From positions 434,001 to 498,000 of the forward strand of contig CAWKHA010000001.1 of NCBI GenBank assembly GCA_963849365.1: a stretch of 64,000 bases of DNA. Direction: 5' to 3'. The notes under the pieces were generated by a model that was given only the letters and a program-made list of their open reading frames with translations, searched no databases and was not told where the DNA came from. The stretch comes from CAVQCJ01 sp963849365 (GTDB lineage: Bacteria > Actinomycetota > Actinomycetes > Prado026). Below, piece by piece: positions 16,904 through 24,660 of the stretch; the first letter of the stretch is position 1, and each line of letters opens with the position of its first letter. Position numbers and translations under genes: made by a program.

Positions 16904-18072
16904 CGGTCTCGAAGACGTGTGTCGCCACGGCCATGCTCGCGCCGGTGGTGGCGCTGCTGCTGGCCGCGTGCACGTCCGGCTCCGGCGCTTCCCCGAGCCG
17001 CACACCTCCGGCCACGCCCCCGTCCTCGACCGCGCCGTCTCCAGCGGTCACGCCGTCCGCGACGCCGTCCACGACGGGCTCGGCGGCGAAGCCCGGCGTG
17101 CGGGTCGCCGGCACCGTCGCCAGCGGGCTCACGAGCCCGTGGGGGCTCGCCTTCCTCGCCGACGGATCGGCCCTCGTGGGCGAGCGCGACACCGCACGCA
17201 TCGTGCTGGTCCGGGCCGGGGCACGGCAGGTTCCGGTGGGGACGGTTCCCGGCGTCGTCTCCAACGGAAGCAGCGGCGGCGAGGGCGGACTCCTCGGGCT
17301 CGCGCTGTCCCCCACGTTCGGCACCGACCACCTGCTGTACGTCTACCTCAGCACCGCGTCGGACAACCGGATCGTGCGCATGACCTACAGCGGCGGCCAG
17401 CTCGGGAGGCCGGCGACGGTCCTGACCGGGATCCCGCACGGCCTGCACCACAACGGCGGGCGGCTGGCCTTCGGGCCGGACGGCATGCTGTACGCGAGCA
17501 CGGGCGAGAGCGGCGTCCCGTCGCTCTCCCAGGACCGCTCCTCGCTCGGCGGCAAGATCCTGCGGATGACCCCGTCCGGGAAGCCCGCGCCCGGCAACCC
17601 GTACCCCGGGTCGGTCGTGTGGTCCTACGGCCACCGCAACGTCGAGGGGCTCGCCTTCGACGCGGCCGGCCGGCTGTGGGCGACGGAGTTCGGCGAGAAG
17701 GCGTACGACGAGCTCAACCTGGTCGTGCAGGGCCGCAACTACGGCTGGCCGGCGACCCAGGGACGCACGTCGAACCCGCGGTACACCAGCCCGAAGGTGC
17801 AGTGGCCGACCGACGACGCCGGGCCGAGCGGCATCGCGATCGCCCGCTCGGTGGCGTGGGTCGGCGCGCTGACCGGGCACCGGCTGTGGCGGGTGCCGTT
17901 GTCCGGACCGGCTGCCGGGACCCCCACGGCGTTCCTCGTCGACACGTACGGGCGGCTGCGCTCGGTGGCACTGGCGCCGGACGGTTCGTTGTGGGTCACG
18001 ACGAGCAACACCGACGGCCGGGCCACGCCCAGGTCCGGCGACGACCGCATCCTGCGACTCGTCGTCAGCTGA
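16900..18072 (+). CDS. PQQ-dependent sugar dehydrogenase-like lipoprotein
   Basis: 390 residues: signal peptide with lipobox LAAC, a Ser/Thr/Pro-rich linker of ~50 residues, then a six-bladed soluble-glucose-dehydrogenase fold (LTSPWGLAFLADGSALVGER, GEGGLLGLALSP, HHNGGRLAFGPDGMLYASTG, YGHRNVEGLAF, EFGEKAYDELN). The histidine of HHNGG and the arginine of GHRN match the PQQ/substrate site of the family. Predicted extracellular, membrane anchored. The substrate and real PQQ use are unknown; many bacterial members are aldose dehydrogenases. GTG start overlaps the glycosylase stop. Confidence 0.85.
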   Translation: MTVSKTCVATAMLAPVVALLLAACTSGSGASPSRTPPATPPSSTAPSPAVTPSATPSTTGSAAKPGVRVAGTVASGLTSPWGLAFLADGSALVGERDTARIVLVRAGARQVPVGTVPGVVSNGSSGGEGGLLGLALSPTFGTDHLLYVYLSTASDNRIVRMTYSGGQLGRPATVLTGIPHGLHHNGGRLAFGPDGMLYASTGESGVPSLSQDRSSLGGKILRMTPSGKPAPGNPYPGSVVWSYGHRNVEGLAFDAAGRLWATEFGEKAYDELNLVVQGRNYGWPATQGRTSNPRYTSPKVQWPTDDAGPSGIAIARSVAWVGALTGHRLWRVPLSGPAAGTPTAFLVDTYGRLRSVALAPDGSLWVTTSNTDGRATPRSGDDRILRLVVS

Positions 18073-18120
18073 CGCCGGCGCCGGCGGGGAGGGCGACGCG
18101 GACAGGGCAGACTGGCCGGC

Positions 18121-18930
18121 ATGCGTGCTCCGGCGGTCGGCCTCGTCGTGGCGGGCGTCGTGCTCTCCCTGGTCGGCTGCTCGTCCGGCTCGGGCGGCAC
18201 CGCTGCCCTGACCGGGTCCGCGAGCGGACCGTCCGCATCGTCGTCGGTGCCGACGCACGCGCCGTCGATGTCCTCGCCGCCGTCGGCCTCCCCGACCCCG
18301 AACATCAGCGCTCCCGAGTCCGTGCGCCCGGTGCCGGCTCCGACCGCTGCCGTCGTCTCCGGCCTCACCGACGCTCAGTGGCAGCGGATCGTCGCGGCCG
18401 GGGTGTGGCGGGCCGGGTGTCCGGTGAGCCGCTCGTCGCTGCGCCGGGTCGAGCTCGGGTACATCGGCTTCGACGGGAAGGCCCACCGCGGCGCTCTCGT
18501 CGTCAACGCCGACGTCGCCGGCAGCGTCGTCCGCATCTTCTCCGCGCTGTACGCGGCGCGGTTCCCGATCCGGCGCATGGTCCCGGTCGAGGCGTACGGC
18601 GGCGACGACAACGCGAGCATGGCGGCCGACAACACCTCGGCGTTCAACTGCCGCCGGGCCGGACAGGCCAACGCACCGAGTGCGAAGTCGCCGCACGCCA
18701 ACGGCCGGGCGATCGACGTGAACCCGTACGAGAACCCGTGGATGGACCCGCGCTGCAGCTGCTTCCAGCCGGACGCGTACTACGGCACTCACCGCACCGG
18801 CAAGGGCGTCATCGTCAAGGACGGGGTGGCGTGGCGCGCGTTCGTCACCGAAGGCTGGACCTGGCAGGACAGCGCCACGATCGACTACCAGCACTTCGAC
18901 ACCGGCTACCCGTCGCGACCGCTCACCTGA
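18121..18930 (+). CDS. M15-family peptidoglycan peptidase lipoprotein (VanY-like)
   Basis: 269 residues. Signal peptide with lipobox VGCSS, a ~60-residue Ser/Pro-rich linker, then an M15 (D-Ala-D-Ala carboxypeptidase-like) domain. Zinc ligands are visible as SPHANGRAIDVNPYENP (His and Asp) and YQHFDTG (His), with Glu in FVTEGWTW. Likely trims cell-wall peptides outside the membrane. The 3' end overlaps the convergent TANGO2-like gene by 8 bases. It sits 48 bases after the dehydrogenase lipoprotein gene, so co-transcription is plausible. Confidence 0.87.
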   Translation: MRAPAVGLVVAGVVLSLVGCSSGSGGTAALTGSASGPSASSSVPTHAPSMSSPPSASPTPNISAPESVRPVPAPTAAVVSGLTDAQWQRIVAAGVWRAGCPVSRSSLRRVELGYIGFDGKAHRGALVVNADVAGSVVRIFSALYAARFPIRRMVPVEAYGGDDNASMAADNTSAFNCRRAGQANAPSAKSPHANGRAIDVNPYENPWMDPRCSCFQPDAYYGTHRTGKGVIVKDGVAWRAFVTEGWTWQDSATIDYQHFDTGYPSRPLT

Positions 18931-19681
18931 CCCCCAGCGGCGCGCTGGACCACGACGAGCGGTCCCACGGCGTCTCGCTCCAGTCGAAGACCGGCGCCGC
19001 GGCGGGGTCCGCGGGCAGCGCGACCAGCGCGGCCGACCGGGTGCCGTAGCTGCCCGCACCGGTGTCGTGCCGGCCCAGCAGCGCGTCGGCACGCTCGAGC
19101 TCGAGCGCGCCGTCGAACAGGTCGACCCAGCCGTGCCAGCGCTCACCCACAGCGGGGTGTGGCTCGAACCCGTCGGGCACCGCGGCCGCGAACGCGCCCG
19201 CCCAGCGACCCTGACGCGCACTGTCCGCGGTCGCGTCCAGGCCCGCGATGTTGCCGACGTGGAACCCGGCCGTCACGGGCAGGCGCGTGAAGGTGGCGCG
19301 GTCCCAGGTCCACCAGAAGACGTCGCCGGTGCGCGCGTCGGCCCGCAGCAGCGCGAAGGGCTCGTACGACGCCGGGTCGACGCTGCCCAGGCTCGGGTCG
19401 GCAAGCGCCAGCAACGGGAGCTCGCCGCGGCTGCGCAACCCGGCCCCTTCGGGCGTGGGCTGTCCGGGCGTGAAGACGGCCACCAGGGCGCGGGCGCCGG
19501 GGTCGAGCGCCAGCCAGGTCCCCCCGCTGCGCAGGTCCCGGCCACCGACCGCACCCGGTCGGACGTCCGGCCACCACGCCCCCGGCGCCGCCGTCGGCCG
19601 GGACAGGTCCTCGTCGCGCACCGAGGCGAACAGCACCGGCCAGGCCGCAGCCGGGTCGTACCGCAGGAACGCCAGACACAC
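18923..19681 (-). CDS. NRDE/TANGO2 family protein
   Basis: 252 residues if started at GTG 19681, giving Met-Cys-Leu-Ala-Phe, the N-terminus expected of the NRDE/TANGO2 family (cysteine at position 2, then SVRDEDLSRPTAAPGAWWPD). An upstream start at 19705 would bury this cysteine. Further family blocks are GGTWLALDPGARALVAVFTP and FHVGNIAGLD. TANGO2 proteins are linked to haem or lipid handling in eukaryotes; bacterial roles are unclear. It runs in the same direction as the glycine-cleavage-T-like gene but is separated from it by 69 bases on the other side. Confidence 0.75.
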   Translation of the reverse strand: MCLAFLRYDPAAAWPVLFASVRDEDLSRPTAAPGAWWPDVRPGAVGGRDLRSGGTWLALDPGARALVAVFTPGQPTPEGAGLRSRGELPLLALADPSLGSVDPASYEPFALLRADARTGDVFWWTWDRATFTRLPVTAGFHVGNIAGLDATADSARQGRWAGAFAAAVPDGFEPHPAVGERWHGWVDLFDGALELERADALLGRHDTGAGSYGTRSAALVALPADPAAAPVFDWSETPWDRSSWSSAPLGVR

Positions 19682-19750
19682 CCCGCCAGCATCGCAGCAC
19701 CCCACCCACCGTGTTGGTCTCGAGCAACGCGGTGGTGGCGGGGGACGGCG

Positions 19751-20848
19751 TCAGCTGCGCGGCTTGCGTTTGTCCGGGTCGTGCACCGACAGGTCGGTGA
19801 CCGTCGCCTTCGCGCGGCCGCCCTCGACGGCCACCTCGAGGACGTTGCCGTTCGATGCCTGGTCCGTACGCAGGACGGCCAGCCCGATCACGCCGTACTT
19901 CGGCGTCGCGACCGGGCTCGTGCAGGTGCCCACCACCTCCTCGCCGCGGTACACCTCGGCGCCGTACTCCGGCGCCAGGTCCCCCTGCACCATCAACGTC
20001 TTGAACCGGTTCGGCGGGTCGGTCGCAGCCGCGGCCAGCGCGGTCTTGCCGACGAATCCGGCTGCGCTGTCGAGGGCGACCATCTTGTCCAACGACAGGT
20101 CGTACGGAGAGGTCTCACCCGGCTGGTAGTCGACCGCGCAGATCACCAGCCCGGCCTCTACCCGCAGCATCTCGACCGCGTCCAGGCCGAACGGGCGTAC
20201 GCCGGCTGCCGCCAGCGCCCGCCACAGCTCCACCGCCCGGTCGGCGTCGGGGATGAGCTCGAAGCCCAGCTCGCCGGAGAACCCGGTGCGCAGCACCCAC
20301 GCCGGGACGCCGGCCACCTCCCGCCGCTGCGGCAGGAAGTGGAAATAGCGCAGCGCGGACAGGTCGGCATCGGTCAGCCCCTGCAGGATCTCCCGCGACC
20401 GCGGTCCCTGCACCGACACGACCGGCATCCGCAGGGTCCGGTTCTCGATCGTGTAGTCGAGACCCTGGGCGTGGCCGGCAAGGAAGTCCGCGAACTCCGG
20501 GGAGTTGGTCAGCACCCAGAAGTGGTCGCCGGTGTGCTTGTACACCGTCCCGTCGTCGACCATGGCGCCGGACGCGTCGACGAACGGGCCGTACTTCACC
20601 TGGCCGACCTCGAGCCGGGAGACGTCACCGGTGAACGTCCGCTGCACTGCCGCGGCGGCGTCGGGGCCGGTGACGTCCCACTTCTGCAGCGCGAAGACGT
20701 CCCACATGCCGGCCGACTGCCGGACCGCCTCGTACTCGGCCTGCGGGTCCCCCAGCGTGGTGGTCCACAGCCAGCCGCCGTCCTCCATGAAGGCGGCGCC
20801 GGCCTCCTCCTGGACGCCGTGCAGGACGGACTTGACGGGCTCGGTCAT
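19751..20848 (-). CDS. Aminomethyltransferase family protein (GcvT fold)
   Basis: 365 residues of the GcvT/YgfZ/DmdA fold: GMWDVFALQKWDVTGPDAAA, YGPFVDASGAMVDDGTVYKH, VSVQGPRSREILQGL, RTGFSGELGFELIP and RVEAGLVICAVDYQPGETSP. The family transfers a methyl or methylene group to tetrahydrofolate. It follows a DAO-type flavoprotein by 7 bases; the pair resembles dimethylglycine/sarcosine oxidases, where both modules are one chain, so it probably captures the methylene released by its neighbour as methylene-THF. A DMSP-demethylase-like role is an alternative. First-gene control is likely from operator copy 3. Confidence 0.83.
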   Translation of the reverse strand: MTEPVKSVLHGVQEEAGAAFMEDGGWLWTTTLGDPQAEYEAVRQSAGMWDVFALQKWDVTGPDAAAAVQRTFTGDVSRLEVGQVKYGPFVDASGAMVDDGTVYKHTGDHFWVLTNSPEFADFLAGHAQGLDYTIENRTLRMPVVSVQGPRSREILQGLTDADLSALRYFHFLPQRREVAGVPAWVLRTGFSGELGFELIPDADRAVELWRALAAAGVRPFGLDAVEMLRVEAGLVICAVDYQPGETSPYDLSLDKMVALDSAAGFVGKTALAAAATDPPNRFKTLMVQGDLAPEYGAEVYRGEEVVGTCTSPVATPKYGVIGLAVLRTDQASNGNVLEVAVEGGRAKATVTDLSVHDPDKRKPRS

Positions 20849-20855
20849 GGCTCTC

Positions 20856-22073
20856 CTAGCGAACGAGGACTTCGGGGAACGGCAGGGCGATCGGGTCGGC
20901 GGCGAGCCGGCTGCGGCCGTGCTCGTCGAAGCGGTCCAGCCCGAGGATGTCGGCGTCGACGACGTCCGTCCCGCCGGTCAGCACGAGGTCCGCGGCGGCC
21001 CTGGACACTCCGGGGCCCCACATCATCCCGTGGCCGGCGGCCGAGGCCACGCTGACGCCGTCGAGCGGCTCACCGCCGCCGGCCCGCAGCGCCGGCCCGA
21101 GGATCGGCAGGTGGTCCGGCGTGTAGTCGATGGTCGCCGCCCACACCCGGCGCAGCCCGAGGTCGCGCGTCACCGGGACCAGCTCGGCGAGCCGGTCCTT
21201 GATCGTGGCGAGGTACGCGTGGTCGATCGAGCGGGCCGGACCCGGCGGCTCGGCCGGGTTGCTCATCCCGAACATCAGTCCCTGCTCCTCGGGGCGCCAG
21301 TACAGCCCCGACGGCAGGTCGAAGACCATCGGCACCCGCGCCGGGTCCAGGTCCGGGTGCTTCTCGGTGACCGCGACCTGGTGCCGCGCGCCGCCGGCGG
21401 GGATGCGCACCCCGGCCACGGTTCCGACCTCGGCCAGCTCGGGCCCCCCGGTGAGCACGACCCGGCGGGTGGCGATCGGGCCGGAGCTGGTTCGTACCGC
21501 GGTGACCCGCCCGCGCGCGTCCAGCTCCAGCCCGGTGAACTCCACGCCCTCGCGCAGCTGCACGCCGTCGACGGCCATCGCCACCAGGTACGCCTGCACG
21601 TTGCGGGTCGGGGTCAGCCAGCCGTCGGCGTCCGCGTACGTGCCGCCCAGGTGCACGCCGCGGGCCATGGTCGGGTTGACCTCGGCGGCCTCGTCCGGGT
21701 CCAGCCACCGCACGTCCAGGCCCAGCGACCGCTGCATGGCCATCCGCTCCCGCGCGGCCGCCACCTCGGGCTCGCTGAAGCAGGGCAGGAAGTACCCCTG
21801 CTGCACGAAGCCGGAGTCGATCCCGAGCCGCGCCCGCTGGCTGCGGTAGAACGCCTGCGTCCACTGGGCCAGTCGCACCGCCGTGGGAGTGCCACCCTGC
21901 CCGCGCACGATGCCGGCGGCCCGGGCGCTGGCCCCCTGCCCGGCCGCGCGCTTGTCGACGACGATCACCCGGCCGGCGCCGCCCTCGCGCAGGAAGTGCG
22001 CGCACCAGGCGCCGACCGTCCCGGCCCCGACCACCACGACGTCGGCGACGTCGGCGCTTCCGGCAGGCTGCAC
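20856..22073 (-). CDS. FAD-dependent oxidoreductase, sarcosine/dimethylglycine dehydrogenase-like
   Basis: 405 residues of the DAO family. The FAD-binding motif VVVVGAGTVGAWCAHFL is at about residues 12-28, with VIVVDKRAAGQGASARAAGI and the C-terminal GVSVASAAGHGMMWGPGVS. It likely oxidises an N-methyl or secondary amine, passing the one-carbon unit to the adjacent GcvT-fold protein. First gene of the minus-strand pair; divergent from the acyl-CoA dehydrogenase, with operator copy 3 between. It has no fused GcvT domain, unlike classical dimethylglycine oxidase. Confidence 0.85.
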   Translation of the reverse strand: MQPAGSADVADVVVVGAGTVGAWCAHFLREGGAGRVIVVDKRAAGQGASARAAGIVRGQGGTPTAVRLAQWTQAFYRSQRARLGIDSGFVQQGYFLPCFSEPEVAAARERMAMQRSLGLDVRWLDPDEAAEVNPTMARGVHLGGTYADADGWLTPTRNVQAYLVAMAVDGVQLREGVEFTGLELDARGRVTAVRTSSGPIATRRVVLTGGPELAEVGTVAGVRIPAGGARHQVAVTEKHPDLDPARVPMVFDLPSGLYWRPEEQGLMFGMSNPAEPPGPARSIDHAYLATIKDRLAELVPVTRDLGLRRVWAATIDYTPDHLPILGPALRAGGGEPLDGVSVASAAGHGMMWGPGVSRAAADLVLTGGTDVVDADILGLDRFDEHGRSRLAADPIALPFPEVLVR

Positions 22074-22142
22074 GGCTGGTCCTCCCGAAAGGCGGGGCGG
22101 AGTCGGTGTTGGGCCTTTCCCCGAGCCCTGACCGTGGCATAA

Positions 22143-22156
22143 ACTGAACGTTCAGT
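22143..22156. promoter_or_regulatory. TetR-type operator ACTGAACGTTCAGT (copy 3)
   Basis: Perfect 14-bp palindrome identical to the sites at 5703 and 7701, within a longer shared block (TAAACT at 22140-22145 overlaps it). It lies between the divergent flavoprotein (start 22073) and acyl-CoA dehydrogenase genes, placing both under the same regulator. A matching -35 is weak (TTTCCC, 22116-22121). Confidence 0.75.
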
Positions 22157-22187
22157 CAACATGCTCGGCGATCCCGGAGGAGCCCCG

Positions 22188-23366
22188 ATGGCCGGCTCGA
22201 CGCACGGCTTGTCGCCCGACGACCTCGACGTCCAGGCGCGCGCCCGGATGCTCGCCGACGAGCTGATCCCGTACGAGGTCGAGGCCGAGCTCAACAACGG
22301 CGAGCTCGACCCGGCCGTCCTGGACAAGCAGCGCGCCCGGGTGCTCGAGCTGGGCCTCGGCGCGACCAACATCCCGGCCGAGCTCGGCGGGCAGGGCCTG
22401 ACGTTCCTGCAGCAGGTGCTGGTGCAGGAACAGGGCAACCGGGTCACGAACGGTCTGGGCTGGATCCTGTACACCCCGCCGCTGTGGTTCACCGAGGTCG
22501 CCACCGACGCCCAGCGCGAGCGGTGGCTGGCGCCGACCGTCCGCGGCGAGCTGCACGAGTGCTACGCCATCACCGAGGAGGGCGCCGGCTCGGACGTCGA
22601 CGCGATCGAGGCGACCGCGCGTCGCGACGGCGACCACTACGTCCTTGACGGAGTCAAGTGGCACGTGACGTCGTACAACGGCGCCGGCTACTGCTTCTTC
22701 CAGGCCAAGCTCACCGGAGGACAGCACGCGGGCGAGCACGCCATGTTCATCGTGGACCTGCCCTCCCCCGGCGTCCGGGTGGTGCGCACCCCCGCGTACT
22801 CGCACACGATCAGCCACCACCACCCGATCGTCGCGTTCGAAGGCGTCCGGGTGCCCGCCGACCAGATGGTCGGCGCGGAGGGCGACGGCATGGGCTTCGC
22901 GTACGCGTGGTTCCGGTACGAGCGGCTGATGATCGCCGCGCGCTGCCTGGGAGCGATGGACCGGCTGGTCGAGGAGGCCACCGCGTTCGCCAGGGAGCGC
23001 GTCGTGTCCGGCCGGCCCATCATCGAGTTCCAGCAGGTGCAGGCGATGCTCGCGGACTGCGTCACCGAGCTGTTCGCCGCGCGCACGATGACGTACGAGG
23101 TGGCCAGGAACATCGACCGGGGGGCCGATCTGAAGGTGCAGCACGCCCAGGTGTCGATGGCCAAGCTGTACGTCTCCGAGGCGGCCGGCCGGGTCGCCGA
23201 CCGTGCGGTGCAAGTATTCGGCGGGCGCGGCTACATGCGCGAGAACGTGGCCGAGCGCTTCTTCCGCGAGCTGCGCGTCGAGCGGATCTGGGAGGGCACC
23301 TCCGAGATCCAGCGCGTCATCATCGCCGACCAGCTCGCCAAGCGCGGGCCACGCGCCATCACCTGA
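22188..23366 (+). CDS. Acyl-CoA dehydrogenase
   Basis: 392 residues with standard domains: ECYAITEEGAGSDVDAIEAT near the FAD and substrate site, QVFGGRGYMRENVAERFFRE, and the catalytic-Glu region RIWEGTSEIQRVIIA near the C-terminus. It forms a 2,3-enoyl-CoA with FAD. An ATG at 22161 is in frame but lies 4 bases after the operator; GGAGG at 22176-22180 positions ATG 22188 correctly, so I chose that. In this regulon it may oxidise a betaine-type acyl-CoA made by the ligase at 9428; an ordinary fatty acid is also possible. Confidence 0.9.
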   Translation: MAGSTHGLSPDDLDVQARARMLADELIPYEVEAELNNGELDPAVLDKQRARVLELGLGATNIPAELGGQGLTFLQQVLVQEQGNRVTNGLGWILYTPPLWFTEVATDAQRERWLAPTVRGELHECYAITEEGAGSDVDAIEATARRDGDHYVLDGVKWHVTSYNGAGYCFFQAKLTGGQHAGEHAMFIVDLPSPGVRVVRTPAYSHTISHHHPIVAFEGVRVPADQMVGAEGDGMGFAYAWFRYERLMIAARCLGAMDRLVEEATAFARERVVSGRPIIEFQQVQAMLADCVTELFAARTMTYEVARNIDRGADLKVQHAQVSMAKLYVSEAAGRVADRAVQVFGGRGYMRENVAERFFRELRVERIWEGTSEIQRVIIADQLAKRGPRAIT

Positions 23367-23372
23367 CCCGAC

Positions 23373-23391
23373 AGCCGCGCAGTGGGCGGCT
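23373..23391. terminator. Weak convergent hairpin
   Basis: AGCCGC (23373-23378) and GCGGCT (23386-23391) can pair around a 7-base loop between the acyl-CoA dehydrogenase and the convergent Rieske gene; the right arm covers the Rieske stop. Only six pairs and no T-tract, so low confidence. Confidence 0.25.
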
Positions 23392-24574
23392 ACTCCGCGC
23401 CGACGGCCGACCGGGTGTGCGTGCGCTGCGTGCGGAGCGGGCGGTCCAGGTAGCCGTTCGCGACCAGGGTGTCGAACTCGTAGACCGCCGTCTCCTCCGG
23501 AGCGATCGGGCCCGGCGTCCACCCGCGCGCGGACAGCCCGCGCTGCACACCCTCGCAGGCGTCCCAGTCCTGCCGGTTGGTGATGTCCCAGAAGTCCACG
23601 GCGTACGCCGGGTCGAAGCCCTCGCGTTCGGCCGACGTCCGCGGGAACGCCCAGGTGCACTCGATGTGCGTCGAGCCCGGCCCGAGCGGGGTGAGCTTGT
23701 GCGTCATCACGTAGTCCGGGTGCACGCTGACCAGCAGGTTCGGGAACACGTTGATGTAGCCCACCGTCGGCCGCGACTCGTGCGCGACGCCCGGGATCGG
23801 GTCGCCGTGGCTCTTCCCGTCCAGCGACATCGTCTCGCCGCCGTCGACCAGCCACATCGAGCCGCCGACCCAGGCGCCCTCACCCTCGTAGTCGTAGCCG
23901 CTGTCGGGCGGGCTCACGGCGCAGAGCTCCGGGTGGATCGACGTGCAGTGGTAGCACTCGTTGTAGTTCTCCGAGAGCACCTTCCAGTTGGACTCCACGA
24001 CGTACTCGTGCCTGGCCAGGGTCACCAGCGACGCGATGTCGTACGGCGCGACGATCCGGTCCAGGTCGCCGAGCTGCTCGGCCAGCGGGCCGGCGTCGCC
24101 CGAGACGTTCACGAACACGTACCCGTGCCACTCCTCGCAGCCCAGGCCGAGCAGCGGGAACTCCGCCGGGTCGAAGGCCGCGACGTCGCGGAAGTTCGGC
24201 GCCGCCTTGAGCGAGCCGTCCAGCCCGTACCCCCACGCGTGGTACGGGCACACGATCGCGCGCCCGCTGGCCGATGCGTCGCACGGCAGCAGCTCGTGCC
24301 CACGGTGCCGGCACACGTTGGAGAACGCGCGCAGCGCGCCGTCGGCGCCGCGCACCAGCAGCGCGCTCTCGGTCCCGATGCGCACCGCGCGCTGGTCGCC
24401 GGACTCCGGCAGCTCCTCGCTGCGCGCGACGCACATCCAGCGGCGGCGCAGGAAGTGTTCGGTCTCCCAGGCGAAGACCTCGGGGTCCACGTACGCCTCG
24501 CGTGGGAGCAGCCGGCTCTCGCCGAAGGGCAGCAGCACGGGGGCGAGCTTGGCGGGGTCGATCGGCGCGGGCAT
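23390..24574 (-). CDS. Rieske non-haem iron oxygenase, alpha subunit (GbcA/CntA-like)
   Basis: 394 residues. The Rieske [2Fe-2S] ligands are in VCRHRGHELLPC and CPYHAWGYGL (CxH...CxxH, about residues 87-110). The mononuclear-iron histidines are in NYNECYHCTSIHPEL (near 205-215) with the acidic ligand likely in DWDACEG near 340. The closest known group demethylates or cleaves quaternary amines (glycine betaine, carnitine, stachydrine). A reductase partner is not visible in the window. An operator variant lies 16 bases before the start, and TAGGAGAG serves as ribosome-binding site. Confidence 0.88.
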   Translation of the reverse strand: MPAPIDPAKLAPVLLPFGESRLLPREAYVDPEVFAWETEHFLRRRWMCVARSEELPESGDQRAVRIGTESALLVRGADGALRAFSNVCRHRGHELLPCDASASGRAIVCPYHAWGYGLDGSLKAAPNFRDVAAFDPAEFPLLGLGCEEWHGYVFVNVSGDAGPLAEQLGDLDRIVAPYDIASLVTLARHEYVVESNWKVLSENYNECYHCTSIHPELCAVSPPDSGYDYEGEGAWVGGSMWLVDGGETMSLDGKSHGDPIPGVAHESRPTVGYINVFPNLLVSVHPDYVMTHKLTPLGPGSTHIECTWAFPRTSAEREGFDPAYAVDFWDITNRQDWDACEGVQRGLSARGWTPGPIAPEETAVYEFDTLVANGYLDRPLRTQRTHTRSAVGAE

Positions 24575-24589
24575 GGCGCACTCTCCTAT

Positions 24590-24605
24590 CTGAACGTTCG
24601 TTCAG
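24590..24605. promoter_or_regulatory. Variant TetR operator, half-sites 4 bases further apart
   Basis: CTGAACG and CGTTCAG arms separated by TT, directly upstream of the Rieske gene. It carries the same CTGAAC half-sites as the three 14-bp palindromes but with 4 extra central bases. The flanks (CTATC and GGATAG) extend the symmetry imperfectly. It may be bound by the same repressor in another register or by a different TetR protein. Confidence 0.55.
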
Positions 24606-24641
24606 GATAGCGGGCGGGCCCGGCCTCCGTCCACGATCGGC

Positions 24642-24660
24642 CCGCGACGGTCAGTCGCGG
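24642..24660 (-). terminator. Short hairpin at the end of the inositol monophosphatase gene
   Basis: CCGCGAC (24642-24648) and GTCGCGG (24654-24660) form a perfect 7-bp stem with a 5-base loop overlapping the stop codon of the minus-strand phosphatase gene. Possible terminator; no T-run. Confidence 0.35.

Noticed and set aside
18075..18086. GCCGGCGCCGGC palindrome between the two lipoprotein genes
   Set aside because: Simple GC repeat common in such genomes; no regulatory context.
16678..19221. 847-residue minus frame opposite the dehydrogenase and M15 peptidase genes
   Set aside because: Antisense shadow of two well-supported genes.
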